Shown here piece by piece: positions 6,935-14,829 of a stretch of 64,000 nucleotides of DNA. A program made the translations under genes and the position numbers. The notes under the pieces are model-generated. The model searched no databases, had not been told where the DNA came from, and saw nothing but the letters and a program-made list of their open reading frames with translations. Origin of the DNA: Stenotrophomonas sp. NA06056 (lineage in GTDB: Bacteria > Pseudomonadota > Gammaproteobacteria > Xanthomonadales > Xanthomonadaceae); contig NZ_CP054931.1 in NCBI RefSeq assembly GCF_013364355.1, positions 2,418,001 to 2,482,000 of the forward strand. Reading direction: 5' to 3'. The first letter of the stretch is position 1; every line of letters begins with the position of its first letter.

Positions 6935-7699
6935 ATGAGCGCTTCAGACACAGGTTCCCTGCACAGCAAAGTGGCGGCGGTCACCCTCGGCTTCTGGGTG
7001 ATGAAGATCGCCGCCACCACCCTCGGCGAGACCGCCGGCGACCTGCTGTCGATGACGCTCAACCTGGGCTACGTCGCCAGCTCGGTCATCCTGCTGACCC
7101 TCTTCGCTGGCCTGCTGGCCGTGCAGCTGTCGGCGCGGCGCTTTCACCCGGTGCTGTTCTGGTCGGTGGTGCTGGCCACCAGCACCGCCGGCACCACCCT
7201 ATCCGATCTGATCGACCGCACGCTGGGGCTGGGCTACGCCACCGGTGCAAGCCTGCTGGCGGGCTGCCTCGCGCTGGTGCTGCTGGCGTGGCGGTTGTCG
7301 GAAAAGTCGATTTCGGTCAGCCATATCGCATCGCGCCGCGCCGAAGGTTTCTACTGGACCGCCGTGCTGTTCTCCAACACGCTCGGCACCGCGCTGGGCG
7401 ATTTCCTCGCTGATGATTCCGGGCTGGGCTTCACCGGCGGCGCGCTGCTGATCGGCAGCCTCATCGCGCTTACCGCGTTGGCCACCCGCATCAAGGGCAT
7501 CAACCGGGTGGTGCTGTTCTGGATCGCCTTCGTGCTGACGCGTCCGTTCGGCGCCACCTTCGGCGACCTGCTGACCAAGCCGCTGGAAAAGGGCGGGCTG
7601 GGCTTCGGCACGGTGGGTTCTTCGCTGGTGCTGTTCACCATTCTGGTAACGCTGGTGGCGCTGCCGATGCTGCAGCGTAAGCCGCAGCCAGCCAGCTAG
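6935..7699 (+). CDS. uncharacterised membrane protein with four internal repeats (COG4705-like)
   Basis: This is a 254-residue integral membrane protein starting at ATG 6935 (MSASDTGSLHSKVAAVTLG). Four related segments each combine a transmembrane helix with a G-(T/E)-x(2-3)-GDxL motif and a GLGF/GLGY turn: LGETAGDLLSMTLNLGY, AGTTLSDLIDRTLGLGY, LGTALGDFLADDSGLGF and FGATFGDLLTKPLEKGGLGF. This points to fourfold duplication, as known for the COG4705 membrane-anchored family. The conserved acidic Asp in each repeat could line a channel or bind metal; that is inference. The TAG stop interlocks with the TAG of the convergent bdhA gene (CTAG at 7696-7699). Function unknown. Confidence 0.8.
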   Translation: MSASDTGSLHSKVAAVTLGFWVMKIAATTLGETAGDLLSMTLNLGYVASSVILLTLFAGLLAVQLSARRFHPVLFWSVVLATSTAGTTLSDLIDRTLGLGYATGASLLAGCLALVLLAWRLSEKSISVSHIASRRAEGFYWTAVLFSNTLGTALGDFLADDSGLGFTGGALLIGSLIALTALATRIKGINRVVLFWIAFVLTRPFGATFGDLLTKPLEKGGLGFGTVGSSLVLFTILVTLVALPMLQRKPQPAS

Positions 7700-8478
7700 C
7701 GCGCCGTCCAGCCGCCGTCCACCGGCAGCGCCGTGCCGGTGATCTGTGCCGCCGCGTCCGATGCCAGGAACACCACCATCTCCCCCAACTGCTCGGGTGT
7801 CACGAACTGTAGCGAAGGCTGCTTCTCGGCCAGCAGCGCGCGGGCGGCGGTTTCCTGATCCGTGCCGTCCTTCTCTGCCAACGCGGTGATCTGCTGCTCC
7901 ACCAGCGCCGTTCGCACCCACCCCGGGCAGATCGCATTGGCGGTGATACCCGTGCCCGCGTTTTCCAGCGCCGTTACCTTGGTGAAGCCCACCACGCCGT
8001 GCTTGGCCGCCACATAGGCCGACTTGTTCACCGAGCCCACCAGCCCGTGCACCGATGCGATGTTGATGATGCGACCGGCGCCCTGCTGTTTCATGTGGGG
8101 CAAGGCCGCTGCCGTTGAATGGAAGACCGCCGAGAGATTCAGCGCGAGGATCGCATCCCACTTCGCTACGGGAAATTCCTCGATCGATGCGGTGTGCTGG
8201 ATGCCCGCGTTGTTCACCAGGATGTCGATACGCCCCATCGTCGCAACGGCGCGGTCGATCATCCCGCGCACCGCCTCGCCCCGCGACAGGTCGGCGCCAT
8301 CATGCGCCACCCGCACACCGAACTCGGCTTGCAGGCCGGAGCGGATGCGTTCGATCTCCTGCGCATCACCGAAACCATTCAGCACGATGTCCGCGCCTTG
8401 CCGCGCAAGTGCCGTGGCAATGCCAAGACCGATACCGCTGGTAGAGCCGGTAACCACCGCAACTTTTCCATTGAACAT
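7696..8478 (-). CDS. bdhA: 3-hydroxybutyrate dehydrogenase (SDR)
   Basis: This is a 260-residue short-chain dehydrogenase. It has the NAD-binding TGSTSGIG (10-17), NNAG (89-92), catalytic Ser142, Tyr155 and Lys159 (SAYVAAK), and a C-terminal VDGGWTA. The sequence IQHTASIEEFP and the length are typical of D-3-hydroxybutyrate dehydrogenase, which interconverts 3-hydroxybutyrate and acetoacetate with NAD in ketone or PHB turnover. ATG 8478 (MFNGKVAVVTG) has GGAAG nine bases upstream. An alternative ATG at 8499 would add seven residues. The gene is transcribed toward the fourfold-repeat membrane protein gene and shares four bases with it. Other SDR substrates cannot be fully excluded. Confidence 0.88.
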   Translation of the reverse strand: MFNGKVAVVTGSTSGIGLGIATALARQGADIVLNGFGDAQEIERIRSGLQAEFGVRVAHDGADLSRGEAVRGMIDRAVATMGRIDILVNNAGIQHTASIEEFPVAKWDAILALNLSAVFHSTAAALPHMKQQGAGRIINIASVHGLVGSVNKSAYVAAKHGVVGFTKVTALENAGTGITANAICPGWVRTALVEQQITALAEKDGTDQETAARALLAEKQPSLQFVTPEQLGEMVVFLASDAAAQITGTALPVDGGWTAR

Positions 8479-8543
8479 GGGCGAGCTTCCATCAGGCATA
8501 GGCACCCAGTGTAGCCCTGTGTCTCCACTCCAAGCGCGGATCA

Positions 8544-8566
8544 GTAGATCCACGCCATGCGTGGAT
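8544..8566 (+). repeat. SMAG/REP palindrome
   Basis: A GTAG head at 8544-8547 is followed by the perfect hairpin ATCCACGC-CAT-GCGTGGAT (8548-8566). This is the commonest REP subtype of the window and lies between the bdhA start and the lipoprotein gene's stop. Confidence 0.85.
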
Positions 8567-8586
8567 GCTGTTGCCTCAACGCCCCA

Positions 8587-9324
8587 TCACTTCCAATGAT
8601 CCGGCCCCAAAAACGGCAGGCTCAGCACAAACACCGGAACGGCCACAGGCACCAATGCAGCCCCCAACACCTTCCCCGCCGTCGTCCCAACCCCCGGCTT
8701 GTCCGTATCGTCCGGCCGAATCCGCTCAGCCCGCGCGGTAATCGACTGCGGCAGCTTCGCCTTCGCGGCCAGCGCCGCATCATCCGGCAGCTTCACCCGC
8801 TCGCCATCACTCTCGAACAGCGCGCTGTAATAGCTGCCGCCCTGCCTGGAAAGATTGCAGTCCGGGTTCGCCGCCAACTCGTAGCGGGTCCGGGCTTCAA
8901 GGATGTACGGCTGGCGCGTCAACGCAGCGATGGCCTTGGCCACTCGCGGGCTGATCTCCAACCGCTCCAGCTTGAACTGCGCCACCTGTTCCGGCGTCAC
9001 CTGCTCCGGCCGGAGCAGCAGCGCGTAGCTGCCATGCACCTTGGTCCGATCAGCCGGAACGCGCCAGTCCTCACGGAAGTACATCTGCGCGCAGACCACG
9101 GCCTCGCGCAACGGGCTGTCCATCAAGGCGCGGTAATCACGGAACGGCGCGGCGTCGAAGCGCATTGGCTCTTCAAAGCGCGGCAGCAGGTACAGCTTGC
9201 CGTCGTCGGCCACGAACGCGCCGGTAATCTCGCGATTGGAATGGTGGTAGTCCGGCCCACTGGCGCAGCCAGACAGCAGGCCAAGGCACACGGCGGAGAG
9301 AATGAAGCGGATGGACGTTCGCAT
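8587..9324 (-). CDS. lipoprotein of unknown function
   Basis: This is a 245-residue protein with a type II signal peptide: a positive N-terminus, hydrophobic run and the lipobox LLSGC, so Cys20 is lipidated. After that it is soluble, with several charged and aromatic motifs (YFREDWRVPAD, YELAANPDCNLSRQGG). Near the C-terminus a hydrophobic stretch (LGAALVPVAVPVFVLSLPFLG) could be a membrane segment or a buried helix. I recognise no family. A single lone Cys in the mature part makes a disulfide unlikely. It sits alone between convergent or spaced minus-strand genes, and the start is the ATG carrying the signal peptide. Confidence 0.78.
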   Translation of the reverse strand: MRTSIRFILSAVCLGLLSGCASGPDYHHSNREITGAFVADDGKLYLLPRFEEPMRFDAAPFRDYRALMDSPLREAVVCAQMYFREDWRVPADRTKVHGSYALLLRPEQVTPEQVAQFKLERLEISPRVAKAIAALTRQPYILEARTRYELAANPDCNLSRQGGSYYSALFESDGERVKLPDDAALAAKAKLPQSITARAERIRPDDTDKPGVGTTAGKVLGAALVPVAVPVFVLSLPFLGPDHWK

Positions 9325-9421
9325 GTCGTATTGAAGGGCTTCCCTGGAAAACCGGCCCCGCCATAAGGTCGAGGCCAGTCTGTCATGGTGCCACGGCGCC
9401 GCATGCGATGCAGAACCCGGC

Positions 9422-10292
<871 letters not shown>

Positions 10293-10298
10293 TTATTC

Positions 10299-10315
10299 AT
10301 CGCCCCAGCGGCGAT
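10299..10315. promoter_or_regulatory. LysR-type operator palindrome
   Basis: ATCGCC-CCAGC-GGCGAT is a perfect 6-5-6 inverted repeat between the DJ-1-like gene and the divergent LysR gene. It lies about 40 bases from each start, the usual place for a LysR binding site. Confidence 0.6.
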
Positions 10316-10357
10316 AAATTGGCCTTATCGCAAAACATCTGTTCCCCGGAGAGCCAA

Positions 10358-11275
10358 ATGAGCCGCAAGTTCGACTACCTGGGCGATGTGGAGGTGTTTC
10401 TGGCGGTGGTCGAGCACGGCTCGTTCACGGCCGGCGCGGTGGCGCTGTCCACCACGCCCTCGGTGCTGAGCCGCGCGGTCACCCGCCTGGAAGCGCGGCT
10501 GGGCCGGCAGCTGCTGCAGCGGACCACCCGCCGCGTGGGCCTGACCGACGCCGGGCGGCTCTATCGGGAACAGGTGCGCACCGCCTTCGGCCTGCTGGAC
10601 GACGCCGAGCGCGATGTACTGGCCCAGGACGGTGCGCTGGCCGGCCGCGTGCGCCTGAGCGTGCCCACCACCTATGGCCACTATCGGCTGCCGCCCGTGC
10701 TGGCGCGCTTTGCGCAGCAGTACCCGCAGGTGCAGGTGGAACTGAACATCACCAACCGCAACGTGGACCTGGTGGCCGAAGGCTTCGACCTGGCCATCCG
10801 CCTGGGCCAGCTGCCGGACAGCGGGCTGGTGGCGCGCAAGCTGGAAGACGCCCCGCTGCTGCTCGTGGCTTCGCCGGACTATCTACAGCGCCGCGGCACA
10901 CCGCAGACGCTGGACGACCTGCAGCAGCACCTGTGCCTGCCCTTCGTAATGCCGCGCACAGGACGGCTGGCACCGTGGATCTTCCGCGACGACGGGCGCG
11001 ACGTGGACTGGCTGCCGCGTTCATCCATCGAGACCTCCGACGATGTGCTGGGCGTGGTGTCGCTGGCCGAACAGGGCATCGGCATCTGCCAGAGCTATGC
11101 GTTCATCGTGCGCGAGCGGTTGCAGCGTGGGCAGCTGGTGGAGGTGTTGCCGCAGCTGCGCGGGAGATCGCGACCGTTCTCTGTGATCTATGCGCCGCAT
11201 CGGCGGCAATCGGCGGCGGCGCGGGCGATGATTGAGTTGCTGGTGGGGAATGCGGCTGAGGATGGCGTCAGTTAA
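10358..11275 (+). CDS. LysR-family transcriptional regulator
   Basis: This is a 305-residue regulator. A winged helix-turn-helix at about residues 8-65 (FLAVVEHGSFTAGAVALSTTPSVLSRAVTRLEARLGRQLLQRTTRRVGLT split across helices) precedes a periplasmic-binding-protein-like effector domain. ATG 10358 was chosen because the frame's earlier start at 10319 lies inside the promoter, and GGAGA precedes ATG 10358. It is divergent from an exported DJ-1-like gene, with a 17-bp palindrome between the two. This suggests control of that gene in response to an unknown effector, perhaps a reactive carbonyl. The dimerisation and ligand residues cannot be read from sequence alone. No other target is visible, since the accessory block starts after it. 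Confidence 0.92.
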   Translation: MSRKFDYLGDVEVFLAVVEHGSFTAGAVALSTTPSVLSRAVTRLEARLGRQLLQRTTRRVGLTDAGRLYREQVRTAFGLLDDAERDVLAQDGALAGRVRLSVPTTYGHYRLPPVLARFAQQYPQVQVELNITNRNVDLVAEGFDLAIRLGQLPDSGLVARKLEDAPLLLVASPDYLQRRGTPQTLDDLQQHLCLPFVMPRTGRLAPWIFRDDGRDVDWLPRSSIETSDDVLGVVSLAEQGIGICQSYAFIVRERLQRGQLVEVLPQLRGRSRPFSVIYAPHRRQSAAARAMIELLVGNAAEDGVS

Positions 11276-11561
11276 GGCCGGGGGCTTGTTAACGGTGTCG
11301 GGTTTGAACCGGTTTTCGGGGTGTGCGGCTGATCGGGCGCCGTGGCTTGGCGAGGCTGACTAAGAACTGTTGTAAAGAAGGCCGTCGCGCTATGCGCTTG
11401 CGGCATGGGCGATTGCGCCACTTTGATTCGCAATCAACAGAGCAGCTGCGCGAATGCGTCTGATGGCGTCGCGTGCTGCACGAATGGTGCGTGCAACAAT
11501 ACTTCTTCGCTCTCGAATTTCGCGATTTTTTCGCGAATTTCAATTTGCATTCGGAGCGACC
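11276..11561. other. start of the AT-richer accessory block
   Basis: No supported coding region is present. Base composition falls here relative to flanking core genes. An inverted repeat TTCGCG-ATTTTTT-CGCGAA occurs at 11519-11537, and several short reading frames lack ribosome binding sites. I found no duplicate of the guaA 3' end that would mark an attachment site, and no integrase gene. Confidence 0.4.
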
Positions 11562-11800
11562 GCGTAAACACCATGGCGCGCCACCGACAACGGGTGGCCG
11601 GGTCTGCAAACCCGAAGAAAGCGACGTCTGTTGTTTACGCTTGCCCGTCGGCACCGTCCTTAACCGGTGCCGGCGGGCAATCCGTCGGCCTTTATGGCGG
11701 GCGGTGCGTGGGGGTCTTCGGGCCCGCCGGTTTATGACGTCGCTTCATCCGGTTTGCAGCCACGCATCGTCCGCCACCCCGCTTACGCGGTGGCGCTGTT
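11562..11800 (+). ncRNA. structured RNA leader, possibly c4-like
   Basis: About 240 nt fold into a series of helices visible by eye. A closing stem GCGTAAACA (11562-11570) pairs with TGTTTACGC (11632-11640) and holds two hairpins, GCCACC/GGTGGC (11580-11585 with 11593-11598) and CGGGT/ACCCG (11599-11603 with 11610-11614). A strong 16-bp hairpin follows (11641-11656 with 11665-11680, with one T-G pair and an 8-nt loop). Next is GGCGGGC/GCCCGCC (11696-11702 with 11722-11728), and last CGCCACC/GGTGGCG (11772-11778 with 11789-11795). The element ends 26 bases before a small coding region. It recalls the c4 RNA / untranslated leaders seen ahead of small proteins in phage P4-like elements. The structure is seen; the identity is inference. 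Confidence 0.5.
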
Positions 11801-11825
11801 AAGCACAGCCAAGGAAACCGACGCC

Positions 11826-12182
11826 ATGAGCGAATCCGAGACCTTCTCCTCATACACCGTTGTTGAGCCCATCAACGACGACACCCCGCTGCCCGACCTG
11901 AACACCTTCTTGGGCATCCTCAAGCGCATGCGCGGATGCGAGGGTGCTGATGGACTGCCCTGGCCGGAGAACGATGTGTCACCTGGCCGGCGCGTGAGCC
12001 TCGCTAGGACTGAGCGCGCGTTGGTGGGGCTACTGACGGTGTTGGAGGTGCTGCACTCGGCGGACCGCTGCCGGGTGGCAGCAGAGCCGGAGCGGCATTT
12101 GGATGAGGGGGTGGTTGATGGGTTGTTCTTGGCTTGCCGGGGGTTGGCTGAGTGGGCTTGTCACGAGGTGAGGCCCTCTTAG
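11826..12182 (+). CDS. small protein of unknown function behind the structured RNA
   Basis: This is a 118-residue acidic protein (MSESETFSSYTVVEPINDDTPLPDLNTFLGILKRMRGCEG...). It has no transmembrane segment, signal peptide or recognised motif, and a C-terminal helical part (LVGLLTVLEVLHSADRCRVAAEPERHLDEGVVDGLFLACRGLAEWAC, split here by turns) that could be all-helical. AAGGA lies ten bases before the ATG at 11826. It is the only coding region linked to the RNA element at 11562-11800. Small orphan proteins after such leaders are seen in phage-related islands. The frame is real by codon bias, but function is unknown. Confidence 0.65.
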   Translation: MSESETFSSYTVVEPINDDTPLPDLNTFLGILKRMRGCEGADGLPWPENDVSPGRRVSLARTERALVGLLTVLEVLHSADRCRVAAEPERHLDEGVVDGLFLACRGLAEWACHEVRPS

Positions 12183-12337
12183 CTTCAACGGAAGCCGGCG
12201 AAGCTTCAGCTTTGTCCATTCAGCCCGGCGCCGTGACCATGCGCTGCAGCAGTTGCGGGCATTTGCGCGAGAGTTGGACCGCCCCTATCCCGTTCTGGGA
12301 TATCATGCCCCTTAGAAGATAGGAGTCATCGTCCGAT
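12183..12337 (+). other. intergenic region before the methyltransferase
   Basis: No gene is supported. A plausible -10 TATCAT occurs at 12301-12306, and AGGAG at 12321-12325 precedes the start at 12338. Confidence 0.4.
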
Positions 12338-13417
12338 ATGCCCGCAAGTAAGAAGCCCACTCCCACCAGCACGGTTGGACGAGGCAAAACTGTAAAGCTA
12401 GTGGATGCACCCGCGTCAAGCATCTATCAGGATGAAACTGTTCACCTAAGTCTCGGAAATAGTCTCGAGGCCTACGAGCAGTGGCCATCTCCGACCGTTA
12501 TTGTTTCCGACGGCGCCTATGGAGTACTCGGATTTGAGGGAGATACTTCTGATCACCTCGGCATCCCGGATTGGTACGACGCGCACGTTAAGGCGTGGAG
12601 TGAAAAGGCAACTGGACAGACGACTTTATGGTTCTGGAATTCAGAGATTGGCTGGGCTGCCGTACATCCCATCCTTGAGAAGTACGGATGGCGCTACGTT
12701 AATGCGAATGTTTGGAACAAGGGTCGGGCACATATCGCAGGAAACGTAAATACAGCAAAAATCCGCAGATTCCCGGTGGTGTCCGAGGTCTGCGTTCAGT
12801 ATGTATTTGAGCCAAAGATCGATGATCTTACGCTTCAACGCTGGTTGTACCGCGAATGGAAACGCACCGGATTGGCCATGCGAAAGGCTAACGAAGCGTG
12901 CGATGTCAAAGATGTCGCAGTTCGGAAGTACTTGGACCAAGGGCATCTCTGGTATTACCCGCCACCGGAAATGTTTGAAAAGATGGCACTCTACGCAAAC
13001 ACGCATGGCAACCCCGAAGGCCGCCCCTACTTTTCAGAGAATGGAGCCGCCCCCATGACCGCAAAGGATTGGGCACGCTATCGCTCTAAGTTCCGATGCC
13101 CAATGGGCTATACCAATGTCTGGGACCGCGGGGCACTTCACGGGCGCGAGCGACTTAAAGTACCTCACCTGAGCTCGAAGGCTGCTCACCTGAATCAAAA
13201 GCCCCTGGATCTCATGCGACTCATCATTGAAGCCGCTAGCGATCCTGGCGACGTAGTGTGGGAGCCATTTGGAGGACTCTTCTCCGCATCTCTGGCAGCC
13301 AGCCAGCTAGGCCGGCGTGCATTTTCGAGCGAAATTGACCCCACCTACTTCCAACTCGGCGTTAGTCGGTTTGAGTCACAGTTACCACTCAGTCAAAAAA
13401 GGGATGCCGACATATAG
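12338..13417 (+). CDS. type II DNA adenine or N4-cytosine methyltransferase, beta-like
   Basis: This is a 359-residue methyltransferase. The motif order is beta-class: motif IV comes first (VIVSDGAYGVLGF, 57-62 for SDGAYG), the target region lies in the middle, and KPLDLMRLI (about 288-296) with WEPFGGLFSAS (about 309-319) are motifs X and I for AdoMet binding near the C-terminus. The canonical (D/N/S)PP(Y/W) is replaced by SDGAYG, so the catalytic loop is unusual and the exact base (N4-C or N6-A) is unclear. It protects host DNA from the convergent PD-(D/E)xK nuclease at 13419. It overlaps nothing but ends two bases before that gene's stop. Its GC content and codon use are lower than the core genes, consistent with transfer. 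Confidence 0.85.
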   Translation: MPASKKPTPTSTVGRGKTVKLVDAPASSIYQDETVHLSLGNSLEAYEQWPSPTVIVSDGAYGVLGFEGDTSDHLGIPDWYDAHVKAWSEKATGQTTLWFWNSEIGWAAVHPILEKYGWRYVNANVWNKGRAHIAGNVNTAKIRRFPVVSEVCVQYVFEPKIDDLTLQRWLYREWKRTGLAMRKANEACDVKDVAVRKYLDQGHLWYYPPPEMFEKMALYANTHGNPEGRPYFSENGAAPMTAKDWARYRSKFRCPMGYTNVWDRGALHGRERLKVPHLSSKAAHLNQKPLDLMRLIIEAASDPGDVVWEPFGGLFSASLAASQLGRRAFSSEIDPTYFQLGVSRFESQLPLSQKRDADI

Positions 13418-13418
13418 T

Positions 13419-14336
13419 CTACTCGACAACACTTCCAACGGGACCTTCGCCGATACCGAAGGTCTCGGACAAGACATTAGCCACCGAATCTCGGCCATGG
13501 AGCGAGAAAATCTGTTTCCAATTGTGAACAGACCTTCCATGTACGATAGATCTATGGACACGCGTCTTGAACTTCTCAATCTCCACATGCCTTATTCGAT
13601 CGATTTTTGCGAAGTTGGTGTCGAGACGGTATGAGAAATTCGCCATTAGTTGAGCCAAAAGCAATTGATAGCTATGGTCCGGAGAATAGATTCTGCCAGC
13701 TCTGCCCCATGACTCGACGAACGCCCTCGCCGCCTCAAACTCCTTCTCCGTACCCTGGAATATATATCCGGCTGTATTTGTTTGCTGAAGGTTCGCCGTG
13801 CGTGCCGCGGTGTCATAAGGCTCAATCACTATGTAGCCGGGCGGATTGTGATAATGGTCATCACGAGCCTTCGCGACTGACGCGCCTGAGACAATCACGA
13901 TATCGACGATACTTGGCTTGCCAAAAATAAGAGACTCGGGCAACCAAGCCAGAAGGGCAACGAAAGTATTGCCCTGGCCAAAGCTTCTCTGACTATCTTT
14001 GAATCTGGCGGTAATTTCAGTAGCGAGTGGGAACCAGGCCTTTATCTCGAATCCTGGCGTAGGCGTCACGTCGCCTCGAAATACCGTATCCGGGAATCCC
14101 GGGTCTTGGCGATGCCAACGCCCCAGTCCATTAAAATCCGGAAGCTCGTTAAGATACTCACACGTATTGAATTCCAGTAGATTCCCAACCAATGGGGACA
14201 ACTTAGAAACGATCTTGGTGAGATTTACAGCAGCCTCAGGGGAAACAGGCTTCGCAAGCTCAAGCACATCGAACGAATGGCCCCGCAGCCCATCCAAATG
14301 CTTGCCTGCCACATAAAGTACATCCGATGTATTCAT
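13419..14336 (-). CDS. putative type II restriction endonuclease (PD-(D/E)xK)
   Basis: This is a 305-residue protein. A plausible PD-(D/E)xK core is GFPDTVFRGD (Pro82-Asp83) followed by GFEIKAW (Glu97 and Lys99), with Glu55 in an upstream helix. This spacing fits type II nucleases. No family name can be given from sequence alone. The ATG overlaps the stop of the controller gene (ATGA), so the two are co-transcribed. Its 3' end faces the methyltransferase's 3' end. That arrangement, an own controller plus a convergent methyltransferase, is the main evidence for a restriction role. The recognition sequence is unknown. AT-richer codon usage sets it apart from neighbouring core genes. Confidence 0.75.
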   Translation of the reverse strand: MNTSDVLYVAGKHLDGLRGHSFDVLELAKPVSPEAAVNLTKIVSKLSPLVGNLLEFNTCEYLNELPDFNGLGRWHRQDPGFPDTVFRGDVTPTPGFEIKAWFPLATEITARFKDSQRSFGQGNTFVALLAWLPESLIFGKPSIVDIVIVSGASVAKARDDHYHNPPGYIVIEPYDTAARTANLQQTNTAGYIFQGTEKEFEAARAFVESWGRAGRIYSPDHSYQLLLAQLMANFSYRLDTNFAKIDRIRHVEIEKFKTRVHRSIVHGRSVHNWKQIFSLHGRDSVANVLSETFGIGEGPVGSVVE

Positions 14337-14575
14337 TCCACCTCCGCAAGCACACGGCGCAGCACTTCAGCCGGGTCTTCACCTAAACAACTACAAACGG
14401 CAATAAAGTCAACCACGTCCAATCGCCGCTCCCCCAGCTCGTACTTTGAGACAAATGATTGAACGCGCTGAAGGCGCTTTGCGACCTCCGCCTGCGTCAA
14501 GCCAGCCCGTTCACGAGCATCAATTAGCGATGCTCGCAATCGAGCGTAAGTTGGACTGTGCAAAGGTGCTGTCAT
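14333..14575 (-). CDS. restriction-modification controller (C) protein, XRE-type
   Basis: This is an 80-residue Cro/CI-type helix-turn-helix protein (RASLIDARERAGLTQAEVAKRLQRVQSFVSKYELGERRLDVVDF). Length and composition are typical of C proteins, which delay nuclease expression until DNA is protected. The ATG at 14575 lies only six bases after a TAATAT box (14582-14587 on minus), so the mRNA is likely leaderless, as described for several C genes. Its stop overlaps the nuclease start (ATGA). A symmetrical C-box could not be identified with confidence in the upstream 254 bp. It is divergent from the STAND protein gene. Confidence 0.85.
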   Translation of the reverse strand: MTAPLHSPTYARLRASLIDARERAGLTQAEVAKRLQRVQSFVSKYELGERRLDVVDFIAVCSCLGEDPAEVLRRVLAEVE

Positions 14576-14581
14576 GGCGAC

Positions 14582-14587
14582 ATATTA
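14582..14587 (-). promoter_or_regulatory. -10 box of the controller gene, likely leaderless
   Basis: TAATAT on the minus strand ends six bases before the controller ATG, so transcription would begin at or next to the start codon. No ribosome binding site fits in the gap. Confidence 0.55.
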
Positions 14588-14829
14588 AAGCCCAAAACCG
14601 AATATCCCATTTTGTACTACACAGACCAGGTTCGACTGACCGCATATGTCGCCCATGCGTGCAATCGCTAGGCTGCCAACGATCAGCGAACCCCGCCCCT
14701 GCCCTTTGCTCACAAGGGCCTTAGATCACGAATTGACAAGAGCTGACATCGCTGACCTACTGACGCAGGGAGTGCTCATCACATTGGAATATCCCAACAA
14801 CAACCAAGCTCGGATGCACAGGGGGCGTC

